Assembly (NCBI GenBank): GCA_022577435.1
Contig: JAKOON010000008.1
Span: 186,001-250,000, forward strand
Reading direction: 5' to 3'
DNA: 64,000 nucleotides
Source of the DNA: Embiotoca jacksoni
Taxonomy: Eukaryota; Chordata; Actinopteri; Embiotocidae
The position numbers and the translations under genes were made by a program. The notes below the pieces were generated by a model. The model saw only the letters and a program-made list of their open reading frames with translations, was not told the DNA's origin and made no database searches. Numbering within the stretch: the first letter of the stretch is position 1; each line of letters opens with the position of its first letter. Positions 30,512 through 42,703 of this stretch are shown here, one piece after another.

Positions 30512-33500
30512 TAACTGCTGATAGATGTAGCTGGCATTGTTTTGCTTATCACCTTGGTTGAATTTATTATTGTTTTTCTATTTATTTTAGTATTATTACA
30601 AATAAAAGCCCTCTCCGGATTCAGTGTACCTTTCACAAGTTCACAATATGCTGTGGGGGGAGTGGAAATTGATCTGATCAGACCCCGTTCTTTCCATTTT
30701 TGATTGTCAGTATTTACAAGATCTGGATGAGGAGGTAGCAGAGATGACAAAGAAGAAGAAGCAGCGTGAGTGTGAGGTGAGTGTGGTTATCTTTCTGAAT
30801 TTAGTGTAGAAACATGTGCCTCATTCTGCCTGTCAGTTTTATTAATATATGCGCTCCCCACTAGAACTGCAATGATTAGATAATTAGTGCCAAGTATTTT
30901 GGTTATCAGTTGTTTTTGTCATGTTTTTAAACGGCTGATCCATTCACCAATAATGAAAATAGTTATTTGCAGCCTTATTGCTCACACAAAATCTCACACA
31001 AATTTGGCTGTTATATCAATGGAACTCTGCCGGTAAATAGGCTTGGTTGCTCATTGCTCAAGTGCATATTGGCTGATCTGTTTCAGAATTTGTTTATAAT
31101 CGTCTACAGTCAAATCGGCAACATGTTTCTTTCCAATGATCTTAACCTCACATTTTCCAAAATTTTTCCTGTTAAGCCGGGGTGGAGTCCTGAGGCTGGT
31201 TACACAAGTCCGCACAGGTGGATCCTCACACCTGATCAGGAAGAGTACCAACCAGTTTCCCTGATAAATGTGGGCTTCTCCTACTACAACTTTGACAACA
31301 TATTTGTGACCCCTGTGCATTGTGCCCCGCTTCCTGCACTGTGGTGAGTACTGTTATCGTGTGGCTGAGGAATCTCAGTTTTGACTCCATATCCTGTTAC
31401 TATACGTGATCACTCTTGTATTAAAGCACATATAGATGGGTAACAATTCAAAAGCTAAGCCTAAATAAACCAGTTCAACACCGATGAGGAATTTTGGAGT
31501 GATGTGTTGGACAGCGCTGTCCTCCATGATCATCAAAACCAAAAGGAGGGCATATCTTTTGGGAATAATGCTGTTCATCCCCCTAGCAATGTCCAAATCA
31601 ACGACTAGGAGCACTGATGAAGGCTGATGGTGGAATCTAAGTAACATAGCCGGCCCAGTGAAATTGTTTTTCCTTTAAGGTGTTTCCCATCTGTAATGAT
31701 TAAGGCAGCTGCTTAGCTTGTATGTCTTCCTTCATATTGGAATTTTTTTCTTTGTTTACAGCTAATTTCTCCTCCTCAACTTTAATCACTACCTCTACCA
31801 CCCACTTTCAAAAAAAAGTGTGATGCAATGTAAAATATATAGCCCCAATTCAAAAAAAAGTTTGGATGCTGTGTAAAATGTAAATAAAAGGAGAATGCAA
31901 TAATTTGAAAATCACATAAACCAATGTCTTATTGCAGATGGACTAAAGACAACATATCAAATGTTGAAACTGAGAAATGTTATTGTTTTATAAAAAATAT
32001 ATGCTTATTTTGAATTTGATGCCAGCAACACGTCTCGAAAAGGTTTGGACAGGGGCATATTTACTCGTGTTGCCTCATTTCTTCTTTTTAAATGTTTGGG
32101 AACTGAGGAGACCAATTTCTGGAGTTTTGGAAGTGAAAAGTTGTCCTATTATTGCTAAAGATATCATTTTAGCTGCTCAACAGTTCAGGGTCTCTTTATC
32201 ATATTTTTCATTTTAATAATGCCCCAATTTTTCACAAAGTTGGTGAACCACTCACCATCTTTACTGCTGAGACTCTGCCTCTCTGAAATGCTGTTTTTAT
32301 ACTGTCATGTTACTGATCTGTTGCCAATTAACCTAATTAGTTGAAATGTTTTTTTTTTTTTATCTTTACACAGCTTTGTCTTTTGTTGACCCTGGCCTAA
32401 CTTTTTTAAGACGTGTTGCTGGCATTAAATTGAAAATAATCACATTTTTCATAAAACAATACAAATTCCTCAGTTTCAACATTTGATATGGTGTCTTTGG
32501 TCTATTTGCAATTAAGTATGGGATTTGCAAATCATTACATTCCGTTTTAATTTACATTTTACACAGCGTTCCAACGTTTTTGGAAACGGGGTTGTAATGC
32601 ATAATTCAGTGATTTGCAATCAAACCTAAACATAATTAAAAATAGACCAAAGACAACATATAAAATGATGAAACTAAGACATTTTATTGCTTTATGAAAA
32701 ATATATGATCATTTTGAATTTGATGGTAGTAACAAGTTCCAGAAAAGTTGGGACAATTTTTTAATGTTCGTCAATGCAAAATGCAAAGCCCTTCATGAAA
32801 CAGACACTTAGCAGAACAGAGAAACAGACAAATTAGCACAACTTTCAGTGACAGAAAAATGCATAAGTGACACTCGTATGGAGTTGAAATGAAACGGGTA
32901 CACAAGACCTAGGTAAGTAAATAGTAATTACTGGACATAACTGCGGTTCTGTGAGTATGTTTGTATTTCTGCCCTCCCAAGACAGTAGCAGGGTAAACAC
33001 TGAATTGAAAATAAGTGGTGCATCATGAAATGAAAAATAAGGCAAAGGAGACCCTGAACTGAAATCCTATAAAAGGCAAGAATAGAGAAATATTTCACTT
33101 TCAAAACTTAAGCAACTGCTCTCATTTCCTAAACGTTTACAGAGTATTGTAAAAAGAAGAGGTGATATAACACAGTGGTAAACATATCCATGTCCCACCT
33201 TTTTTTTTTTTTAACAGTATTGCTGTCATAAAATTCCAGATGAGCACACATTTTCATAAAAAAATACCATTTCTCAGTTTTGAATGTCTGATATGTTATC
33301 TTTGCTACATTTTCAATTAAATATGAGTTTACATGATTTTCAAGTATTTGCATTGTGTTTTTGTTTAATTTTTACAGTGTCCCAACTTTTTTGGAAATAG
33401 GGTGGTATTTCCAGGGCTAAAATGCATCCATTTAAAGCCATGTAAGAACTAAGTTGAGAAGTTTTTGCACAGTAGTTGTCTTTATCCAAGGAAAATCATA

Positions 33501-36500
33501 CCTGTGATACTGTATTGCACATATTTCACAATAAGTACGACAGTTGAATGTAATTATTTGTACCAATGTGTCCATCTGTCTCAGCTGGGCTAGTAAGGAT
33601 ACAGTATGGAACAACATGTTGGAGAAGGACAAGACCTACACGAGGGATGTCCACATGATGAAGAAGCATCCTCATCTGCAGCCGAAGATGAGGGCGGTTC
33701 TCCTGGACTGGCTAATGGAGGTCTGTAGTATGTCCTAGGTTACATCCATGTTTTAACATGAGAATGATCACTGTCCAGACATGCACTTGAGCAGTTTTTG
33801 AGAACTATGCTGTCCGTCAGCAGGGTTTTCAGCGAAAGAGCGAGAGAGAGAGATTTTTTTGCCTGCTGAGTTCATCTCAGTTTGTAATGTATAGTAGAAC
33901 TAGTCAAATTCCTAAAGAGATGTTGATGTTACGAGTATTTATTGTATGGACGTTTAAAAAACAACAACCCCTATTTACAGGGAGATATCATTGATATAAT
34001 GGCTTTTTCGTTCTAAACATTACAGTTACTCTTCTGAAAAGAATAATTTGTCATGTCAAATATAAATGCTTTATTTAATAATTTTTTGAAATTATCAAAA
34101 AAAAAAAAGGTTTAGTAATACAAAAGAGCCAATAAGAGCATTGATAAAGGACTGGACTGATAAGAGCATGGATTAGGGCTGCACGATTCTGGTTAAGATG
34201 AGAATCACGTTTTGTTTTTTGCTTAGAATTGAGATCACTATTCCATCAAGGTTTGTGAGCAGTCCTGCAAGGTGCATTGAACTATCAGCAGGCATGATAC
34301 CTGTTATGATACGTGCATATCAACTCTGGACAACACACAGGGAAGGTGAATGAATAACTGAACATTTACAAAAGACCATCAGCTTTAGTGTGTTGTCGTC
34401 TCTTAAACCTTTGAACCAGTATTTTTCTGAGCGTTGTCTTTTCACTGGTGTCGCTCACTTGCTCTCTCTCTAGTTCTGCACAGCTGCGGTTTCTGCTGCT
34501 CTGCATCACATGGTGTAACGCTGCGTTGTTATTGGTTGAGGACAGAGTGGGCGCAATTGTTTTGATGTAGCTGATGTCCTGGATGAAAATACATCACAAT
34601 TGCTGTCATTTAAAAGTTCTCTCCTTCTTTTAGAGACTTCCTCGCTGATCCCTCAGCTGTTTACAAGCTGTTCAGATCTGCTAGTAGTGATAGATAGATA
34701 GATAGATAGATAGAGATATCGATAAAGGAAAAAAAAACAATATATATATCTATATATATAGATATATCTATATGGTTATATATCTATATAGATATATATA
34801 TGCTCTTTTTTTTCTTCTATAAACCTACGCACTGAACATGAATATTGTCGTTTTCATGTTGCCATTGGTTATGCAAAGCGCAAGCAATTAACAATGCAAG
34901 TTTGCATTAAGAAAGTTCAATCATTTTAAATGATGGGTTTAGGGCTGCTTCTAAAAATATTTCTATCATCAATTCAGCTGCAGATTTGTTTATCGATTAA
35001 TTGTTTGGTCTATGAAACATCAGAAGTCTTTACTGATACCTGCAGAAAAAAAATGACATGCCTTGGAGAGTGAAAGAGAGAGTAGAGGGAAGGACCTCAG
35101 TGCATCATTGTGCTATAGGCTTAGGCTAACTAAGGGATGGTTTAGCTTCACCCAAGACCTTTCCTAAAAGCTTTCTCCAAAAGGAAAATTTTAAGCCTAA
35201 TCTTAAAAGTAGTGTTGGTTCCATACAAGAGGAGCCTGAATGCTAAAAGCTGTCTCCCATTTGACTTTTGGAAACTGTAGTACCAAAAGTAAGCCTGCAC
35301 TATGAGATCTTTAAGATATGATGGAGCCTGATCATTAAAGATGCTGTAAAGTAGAAATGAAAATGAGTTTTAAGTTCATCACACCACAGAAGTATGGGTT
35401 GTTAACTACCCATCCAAATTTGGATGAAAAAAACCCCACAGACAAGTATGTTAAATTAAATTAGGCAAAATCAGCAGTCTTCTCTGCTCTGAGACTGGGG
35501 GGGAGGGAAAGGGGGGTGTCGCCTGAAGGCGCTGAAGCTCCGCCCCCTCGCTGGAAGGTGTTCAGTGTCCTGTATGACAGTCCTGTGGCTGCAGTTCTTT
35601 TCCCCACTAAGCGGTCCATCTGACATCCAACCTCTCGGTGACTTTATGCGTGATGTCCCACTGGTACTCTGTCTCTCTGGTGGACGGAGCAGCCTGCTTT
35701 ATGAAAACAATAGAATCAGAATTCATTTGTCCAATGAGTGAAACATACAGATACATATAAATGAAGCTTGTCCCCCTGAGCTGTAACATAGGAGTAAAAC
35801 TGGACACCAGAGACAGAAGACAGTGAGTCTCCAACTACTTCTAACACACCTGCATTACAATAGTGAAGATAATAAGAGAGGAGGAGTTGAATTAGTTCTG
35901 TAACGACTGCAACATGAACAACGCTGCATTACATCACATGTTAATTCATTACATCACATCAATTCATTATATCACATGTCAATTCATTACATCACATGTT
36001 AATTCATTACATCACATCAATTCATTATATCACATGTCAATTCATTACATCACATGTTAATTCATTACATCACATCAATTCATTATATCACATGTCAATT
36101 CATTACATCACATGTTAATTCATTACATCACATCAATTCATTACATCACATGTTAATTCATTACATCACATCAATTCATTATATCACATGTCAATTCAAA
36201 CTTTGAACCTGCAGGTTCCAGGTCGAGCCGACAGTCTTTCTCTTTCACTGATGTCCCTCCACCTCCTCCACATGTAGTCGGGCTCGTTTATCCGGACCGG
36301 TACCGGTACATGTAACCGAGAGGGTCGCTGATTGTAACGTTACACCGGAGTACAAAAACAACAACCCTCATTAATGAGGAGGACTAGATCTCCTCTGGTC
36401 CATGTTCACCATCACCCCGACATGTAAAATACAGAGTTACATATATTACAGTTCTTATCGGAGCTTTATTGAGACGCATAAAACAATCCGCGGTTATCGG

Positions 36501-39500
36501 AGCATTTTCCTCTGAACTCTGCTACGAGCTCAATAGAAGCTAATTAGCACGTTAGCTCACCTTTCATGAAAATAAAGTTATTCTACACCGAATAAAATCA
36601 CATTAGCGGTTTGCACCGCGGACTAAATGTAGCAGAGTTACTGTGGAAAAGTTATCTCGTAAGCACAGAACTTACGCTGAGTGGTGAACTGCTGGGGGCA
36701 GCGGGGGACCCTGCCGGCGGCGGCGTCCACCGCTACTGCGGCAGCGGACGGTGCCGGCGCGACCGAGAGATGAACGGCCGTGAGGGTGAAGCTCGGTTCG
36801 GCTCCGCGCTACAGGAGGAGCGGTGTGTCCGTGAACTCCGTCTGTCTCCGGTGGAAGTTGGTGAAACAATCCGCCGTGAAATGGTCACTGCACAGGCAGC
36901 TGTTGTTGATGCGAAGCTCTCCATCAGCGAGGCTCTTGACAAAATCAATCCACCTCTTTTTCCTTTCTTCATCAGTCGGACATTTAAACAGCGATGCAGC
37001 GCTGCTTTGGAGGTTCTTGCTTCCAGGAAAGATGCACTTGCAGGTGGAGGGAGACATCCTGCAGCAGCTAGCTGATGTACAATAACAAACAATCGGACTA
37101 CGGCAGGAGTAGAACTGAAGTCCAGTGGGACGACCTCTTATGCAAATGAGCTCCAGGCTTTTATACCGTTTCACCGTGAGAGGAGGAGCCATGCAGAAGG
37201 TTATATAAACCGTCTGTGATCTGACGTACTGTAGATAGGTTGTTGTGAGGTAGATAGTTTGGGTTTTAGCCCCGCCTAAACAAAACCTGAGCTGAAGACT
37301 GGTGAGAAACTGTTCACCGGTCTAACTCCACATTTCAGTGCGACAAAGTTTCAGCAACTCATTTCACACGTATATAATGTACTGAGAAGCAAATCTTGGA
37401 ATTTGCTTTACAGCATCTTTAAGGGCTTTGTGTCTAAGGAGAAGGTTTTAGAATTCTATTCATGGTTTTACTGGGGGAAAATGAAGAGAAGCTAATATTG
37501 AGAGAAATGTGATCGCTTACTGAATTCTGTCAGTACACTTGCTGTAGCGTTTTGAATCACCAAGTGTGACATCCTGATAGTAAGGATTCACAATAGTCCA
37601 GGCTAGAGGTACCCATTGCATGAACTAGTTTTTTGAGCGTTGGTTTGAGACAGTATTTGACAGTATTGCTCAGGTGAAGGAAGGCAGTCTTAGACACTTG
37701 CTTAATGTGTGAGTTAAATGACACATCCCCACTATACATGGGAGCAGGTAAAGTCACATGATCGGGAAAACACCCCAAACTGAAGAGCACCAGAGGGACA
37801 CTATTTGCACAACCGAGAAGCACTACAATGCAGACCATTTTTACCTACCGTGTATGTTTTGATGTCGAGTCCCTGAGGTGTTAAGGACCAAATACCATAA
37901 CTTCAGTTTTCAGAAGTAAAAAATTACAGGTCATCCTGACCTTTATTTAAAAAAAGGCTTGAAGTTCACTGACTAATTTGTTTGATCTGGCTTCATAAAA
38001 ATAGCTGCTTTTTATTTTTCCTGCAAAGCAATGGAATTGTTTCCTGATGATATTGCCCAAGGGAAAAATGCATAACAAGAAAAGTATCAGTTGCAATCCA
38101 GATACCTGAAACTCGATGACGAACATTTTTGTACATGAAAGAGTCAACATTCACATGAACAATTTAAAATGAATACGATAAACGCGATTTAAAACTACCT
38201 AATGTAGTTCCTTTAATCCCATTGACATGTTTCATTCTCTGTATTATCAGTGTTTCCCTTAACATTATCTTGGGAGGGAGGACCACCACCAATTTTCACA
38301 TGGTTGACTATTAGACAATAGTCTAAACCGCGCACACCAGATTTGGGCTCGTATGAATTAAATGGGAACCCACCACACACCCACAAACAAATGCAGTTAT
38401 TTGTACTAATACACAGATGCTACATAAATGTAGTAATGTTCTTTTTGCGTGCATGTTTTAGGTGAGTGAGGTGTACAAACTGCACAGGGAGACGTACCAC
38501 CTCGCGCAGGACTACTTTGATCGCTTCATGGCCACACAGAGAAACGTCTTCAAATCAACACTTCAGCTCATAGGCATTACTTGTCTTTTCATCAGTGCCA
38601 AAGTAGAGGTAAGATGGTTTGGACTTTACAGAATTATATCCTGTAGTAGTGGAATAAAAAACAATCTCTGATTGTTAAGTAGTCTTCTTGTTGTTACTTG
38701 TCTTTGTGGTGGGTTTATTTTAGGTACATCCTAATTGCTAATTTCCCCTTTCTGCATTTTTTTCCCCCACATGTTAGTGTTGTGATTGGTTGATAAAATA
38801 AAATTTCCTTCGTTTATGTTTCTCATAGGAGATGTATCCTCCCAAGGTCCACCAATTTGCCTATGTTACAGATGAAGCCTGCTCAGAAGATGAGATTCTT
38901 AGTATGGAAATCATTATTATGAAGGTAAAGAACACACACATCATTCCATGATATATCAGTATGAATTGGTTAAAATTTGTACACATACCCATGCTATGGT
39001 ATTGCATCTGTTACAGTAAAATGTCAGCAGAAGTAACTCAGATTTGGCTGGTTTTTTTGTGGATAAAGAGGCCTTGGGTTATACACATCACATTGTTCCA
39101 CTATAAAGGCCCATTAAGTTGATGCTCTTAGAGACGCCAGTCAAATGTTGGTGATACATTTCTGAAAAGAAATCACACCGTTCTGAAGATGTCAAATATT
39201 TTTTGGATGAGAAAAGTCTTTTGTATACAGTACAAATTACAGCAAGATATCATGAAACTGAACCTCATTAAAAACGTGATATATGCAAAGCCCATTTCCA
39301 AAAATGTTTCAACGCTGTGTAAAATGTAAATAAAAACAAAATTTTTATGTATTTTTATTGGTTATTATTACATTACATTATTCAAGAACAAGCTGATATA
39401 AAATATACAGTAAATGCAAAATGACAATATAAAAAGGAACATGTGTAAAGAGCATTTATTTGTAGCTTAAAGGTCATCCACACTTGCCCATAGGTGGGAA

Positions 39501-41763
39501 TCAAATCATTTTTCTTATTTTCGTATACATTTTTTGTTTTACACATCACAGATGTTTCATATTTCCACAAACCCGAGGCACCATATTAACCATGATATGA
39601 TTTCACTAAACATTTTCAACCGTGTATGTGTAAAGTAGTATGGTTATGAAGTGATGACGGAGGGCTTTTGTAACACTTGGCAGCAAAAAAAAAAAGACAA
39701 CTGTGAGTTAGATTTAATGAGACTGGAGTATTTAAATTAAAAAAATTGTAATGCTATGAATCCTTAGTTACCTGAATTTCTAATCGTACACAGTGGGTTT
39801 CTTCTGTTTCTGTTATTACTGGAAAAGTTTGTGTCATGTTGTCACAAAAATCCTTCCTTTAGATTTAAATTTTAAGTCATTGTATTGCTGATGTTCAAGG
39901 TTTGTGGTCGTTGTTCTCTAACACTGCACATGTGCACTCTTGTCTTTCTCTTCTAACACAGGAGCTGAAGTGGAGTCTCAGTCCACAGACTCCCATCTCC
40001 TGGCTCAATGTTTACATGCAGGTGGCCTACCTGACAGAGACAGATGAGCTGCTCATCCGCAGATACCCCCAGGCTACCTTCATACAGATCGCAGAGGTAT
40101 TTTGTATGTGTGTTTGTTTTTTCCATACTATGTGATGTATCTGTTGGGTAATGTACTAAATTAACAATGACAGGAATAGAAGTAGAAGGATTTAAGTACA
40201 GTCATATGAAAGAGCACCTCCCATGGAAAATCTTGGCTTTGTTGACAAATTTGTACAAGGAAACATTTGATCCTGTTTACAATGGTGCCTAATAGTAAAG
40301 GTGATGTACTCGATGTGTGAAATCTTTTAGGGATTTCCATAACTTAAGTAAAGATATGATTAGAACCTCCACAATATCAGGCAGATGGTTTTATTTTGTG
40401 GCTGATTGCTGTTATGTGATGAGCTATGTTAGTTGTCAGGTTTGACCCCTATTTTACAAAATTTACACTATTTCCAACTGCGTTCTGTTGCTTTCTTGAG
40501 TTCCAAACCAGTATTTAAAATGAAATATACTTTTTATTCACCAGCGACTTATGTCCTTTATTCATATCTAGCGCTCTGTGACTGATTTCAGACAAAGCTA
40601 TATTATATTTAATTATGGAAATTGTGTTTATTAGATTATTCTGTTACAGTTTACGTATTTGGAGAGTTTGACTTTAACTCATGGTTTGTCTTTTATAATC
40701 ATTTTCAGTTCCATACTCCTTTTGCGATGTGCTCTAATGATTTCTTTGCTCTTTTCTAGTTGTTGGACCTGTGTATGCTAGATATGCGTTGCCTTGAGTT
40801 TTCCAATGGCATCCTTGCTGCTTCAGCGCTATTTCACTTTTCCTCTTTGGAGCTGGTGGAAAATGTCTCGGGTAAAAAAAGAAACGGAACAAAAGAACCC
40901 ATATACACAATTTTTTAATCTCTGATGCTGGTTTGACCCTTGTATCTCACAAACGTATTGCATTGTACCTCTTCCTTCTGTCCATGCAGCTCTAAAGAGG
41001 GTGGAGGTAGAGGAGTGTGTGAGGTGGATGGCGCCATTTGCCATGGCTCTCAGAGAGGTTGGGGGGTCGCCTATGAAAACATTCACAGGAATCCCTGCAG
41101 ATGACATGCACAACATTCAGACCCATGCCGCCTATCTTACATGGCTGGTAAGGGAAAGTGTTTTAATAATAATAATGGGAAAATAAAATGGAATAAGTAA
41201 ACAAAAATAATCTGCTGTCCATGAAAATAATTATTTACCAAGAAAGTGAGTTGTATTGAAATACAATTTAACACAACTGCATATAATATAATTGTTAACA
41301 GTACAATGGACATTCCCACATACTAAGATGTGTAAAAATAACTTTATATATAGGATATAAAATATATATTCATAGTAATGTATGGAAATATATTCATGTT
41401 CACATTTTATAATTTCAGGATTGTCATCAATGCATAGTGGAGGTTTCAAATTTCAGTGTGACAGTATGCTGGTATAATTTTCACAATGGACTTAAGTTGC
41501 TTCCAGTTGTGAAAAATAAGCACATAATTGTGCTTACAGGTGACATCACTGTTGATGTGTATTTTTGTTGTGTACAGGACAAGGCCTGCTCTTACCGAGA
41601 TGTGGAGTTGAAATGCCACGACAAATGTCCTGTGCCTTCATGCGTCCTGACACCGCCACTGAGCAGTGAGAAAACTGAAGAGTTTGTTCAAGTGCATCCT
41701 ACAGTACTGAAAATAAGGCAGAGGATGGGCACCCCATCACCACAAAGACACCTCCCAAAGTAG
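30056..41763 (+). CDS. ccne1: Cyclin E (cyclin E1-like), 11 coding exons, 434 residues
   Basis: Coding exons: 30056-30069, 30289-30376, 30711-30776, 31177-31343, 33585-33720, 38462-38608, 38829-38924, 39962-40096, 40760-40871, 40990-41147, 41578-41763; all phases agree. Cyclin E activates CDK2 at the G1/S transition in the nucleus. Visible features: basic NLS RPRKRK (24-29); N-terminal phosphodegron LTPDQEE (T74); cyclin-box MRAVL hydrophobic patch (147-151) in LQPKMRAVLLDWLME; SEVYKLHRETYHLAQDYFDR; the centrosome-targeting-type SWLNVYMQVAYL in exon 9; and the C-terminal Fbxw7-type degron VLTPPLSSE (T398, S402). LQPKMRA and MQVAYL favour E1 over E2. The start is the only ATG in exon 2, with A at -3. 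The exon 5 donor (GAG then GTCTGT) is weak. Human CCNE1 has 410 residues. Exon 6 starts VSEVYK where mammals have VCEVYK. Confidence 0.93.
30439..30510. repeat. (TG)n microsatellite in cyclin E intron
   Basis: About 35 TG units between coding exons 2 and 3 (30377-30710). Confidence 0.95.
31845..32596. mobile_element. MITE with GTTTCC ends, copy 2
   Basis: Starts CCCCAATTCAAAAAAAAGTT and ends CGTTTTTGGAAACGGGGTTG, with the same GCTGTGTAAAATGTAAATAA subterminal block as 18905. It has a longer interior than copy 1. Lies in cyclin E intron 31344-33584. Confidence 0.65.
32597..33408. mobile_element. MITE with GTTTCC ends, copy 3 (adjacent to copy 2)
   Basis: The same family follows almost directly: GTGATTTGCAATCA and GACCAAAGACAACATAT at the left, ending CCCAACTTTTTTGGAAATAG. 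The left terminus is degraded. The interior differs from copy 2. Confidence 0.55.
34166..34680. repeat. Dispersed repeat with AGGGCTGCACGAT end, copy 2
   Basis: Begins TTAGGGCTGCACGATTCTGG and shares many blocks with 669-1040. Lies in cyclin E intron 33721-38461. Confidence 0.5.
34688..34801. repeat. GATA and TATATC simple repeats
   Basis: (GATA)n-type run at 34688-34714 followed by a palindromic TATATATC/GATATATA tract at 34739-34801 that could extrude as a cruciform. Confidence 0.85.
35926..36198. repeat. Higher-order minisatellite, 58-bp unit of 18-20-bp monomers
   Basis: Monomers of the type AATTCATTACATCACATGTT, AATTCATTACATCACATC and AATTCATTATATCACATGTC alternate in a 58-bp unit starting at 35941, 35999, 36057 and 36115. 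A shortened unit then leads into a last partial one. Wholly inside the TTAA-flanked element. Confidence 0.9.
36809..37057 (-). CDS. THAP-domain protein fragment in the TTAA element, 82 residues
   Basis: The minus-strand frame starts MSPSTCKCIFPGSKNLQSSA and continues SLFKCPTDEERKKRWIDFV, then NNSCLCSDHFTADCFTNF, ending DTPLLL then TAG. These are the landmarks of the C2CH THAP zinc finger (N-terminal Cys pair, a RKRW core, C-S-D-H-F). The expected second Cys after PG is Ser, and the AVPTIF box is absent, so zinc binding is doubtful. The frame is open upstream to 37192, but a minus-strand TATATAA near 37203 would place the RNA start downstream of that ATG, favouring 37057. It could be exon 1 of a longer transposase (donors exist further on) or a decayed stub. 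Confidence 0.65.
   Translation of the reverse strand: MSPSTCKCIFPGSKNLQSSAASLFKCPTDEERKKRWIDFVKSLADGELRINNSCLCSDHFTADCFTNFHRRQTEFTDTPLLL
39288..39345. repeat. MITE (GTTTCC family) end fragment
   Basis: CCCATTTCCAAAAATGTTTC then GCTGTGTAAAATGTAAATAA: one terminus only, in cyclin E intron 38925-39961. Confidence 0.5.
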
Positions 41764-42266
41764 CAAAGCACTGAAACTGACAAGGCAAGCCAAATCATTT
41801 TAGAGTTTTATAGATTTTATTTCTAAATGGACAAAGGGAAACTGATGTGTGGACTCTAACGGGGACGTCTCTGCAGTGCATATGGATACAATGGATTTTC
41901 AGTGGGGAAACGATGGAAAAAGTATCTCCTCCTCAAAGTCATGCTTATTACTTGGATCAGGATGCTTTTCAATGTCTCTGAAGTGGGTGCACACACTAAG
42001 TTTAGCTAAATTGGGGATCACTGAGACAGAGAGGAGATGGTTTTGCCCTTATCCCCATAGGAACTTATTTAACCCTTCAGTTTTGATTAAAACAAGCAAA
42101 GGGCTGTTGGGGATAGGACGGCACACTTGGAGATTTAAAAAAAAAAATTGCATTGCACCCAAATGCATGCAATAACTACAGACCACCCTTGAGCTTAGTG
42201 GTGGCCATTTTTATGTTCTATGCAGAGGCCAAATTGAGTGGACATTTTATGAAGTCACTACTTGGA

Positions 42267-42268
<2 letters not shown>

Positions 42269-42320
<52 letters not shown>
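42269..42320. repeat. (TG)n microsatellite
   Basis: About 26 GT units within the inferred cyclin E 3' UTR. Confidence 0.95.
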
Positions 42321-42323
<3 letters not shown>

Positions 42324-42697
42324 TAATATTAATCTTTTTTGTTTTGTTTTGTTTTAATCTTTTGGCCTCTTTCGCCCAAAAACGATTTCTGGGGTCATAT
42401 TTGGCTCTATGTGCTGCTATAAATTGGGCTTTGCATGATGAGAAGTGTGTGTGTGTTTGTGTGTGTGCGCCAAGAAATACTGTGTTGCTCTTGTTTTTGC
42501 TTTTACTTTTGCCATTTTATTGGACAAAACATGGTGGTGGTTAGTTGGGGAAGCAGTAGCTTGACTACCATACTAGACAAGTGAACCAGCCAGGCTTCAT
42601 AAGCTAAAATATTGTTTGTATTTAATTTTTATTTTCATCCCAACCAGCAGTTTGATTGCCCACCACCAAAATGTAAGATTTCTGTTGGACTTTTTAA

Positions 42698-42703
42698 AAT
42701 AAA
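42698..42703 (+). terminator. Poly(A) signal for cyclin E
   Basis: AATAAA, about 935 bases after the stop codon; the first canonical signal noticed downstream on the plus strand. Confidence 0.5.

Larger units (their letters stand above)
35339..37418 (-). mobile_element. TTAA-flanked THAP-bearing DNA element (Kolobok-like)
   Basis: The 13-bp ends AGATGCTGTAAAG (35339-35351) and CTTTACAGCATCT (37406-37418) are perfect inverted repeats, flanked by TTAA on both sides (35335-35338, 37419-37422). The insertion splits an older LINE whose two halves rejoin with a single TTAA, which confirms the ends. It carries a minus-strand THAP-domain frame, GC-rich promoter-like DNA and a higher-order minisatellite. 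TTAA duplications occur in piggyBac and Kolobok; a THAP domain points to Kolobok (family knowledge from memory). No catalytic transposase domain was recognised in the 2080 bp, so it is probably an internally deleted derivative. It lies in the 4.7-kb cyclin E intron, antisense. Confidence 0.75.
35060..38110 (-). pseudogene. LINE remnant split by the TTAA element
   Basis: The left part 35060-35334 and right part 37423-38110 join seamlessly into one repeat once the inserted element is removed; the joined order matches 48106-48175 (GAGCCTG...CTTTGT...AATTCTATTC). On the minus strand of 37840-37557, FNSHIKQVSKTAFLHLSNTV and KKLVHAMGTSSLDYCESLLS are the C-terminal RT region of an L2-like LINE. It carries stops, is 5'-truncated, and is not active. 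Confidence 0.6.

Noticed and set aside
31345..31347. Cyclin E stop codon after exon 4 (PALW then TGA)
   Set aside because: The TGA lies in the splice donor GTGAGT; splicing to 33585 restores the conserved CWASKDTVW reading.
35926..36198. CRISPR-like array
   Set aside because: The direct repeats have no unique spacers; it is a head-to-tail minisatellite in a eukaryotic intron.
36611..37075. 154-codon plus-strand frame opposite the THAP sequence
   Set aside because: It is the antisense shadow of the THAP frame and GC-rich upstream DNA; only the minus strand shows a domain.
42269..42544. Open frame of alternating Cys-Val
   Set aside because: A translation of the (TG)n microsatellite.
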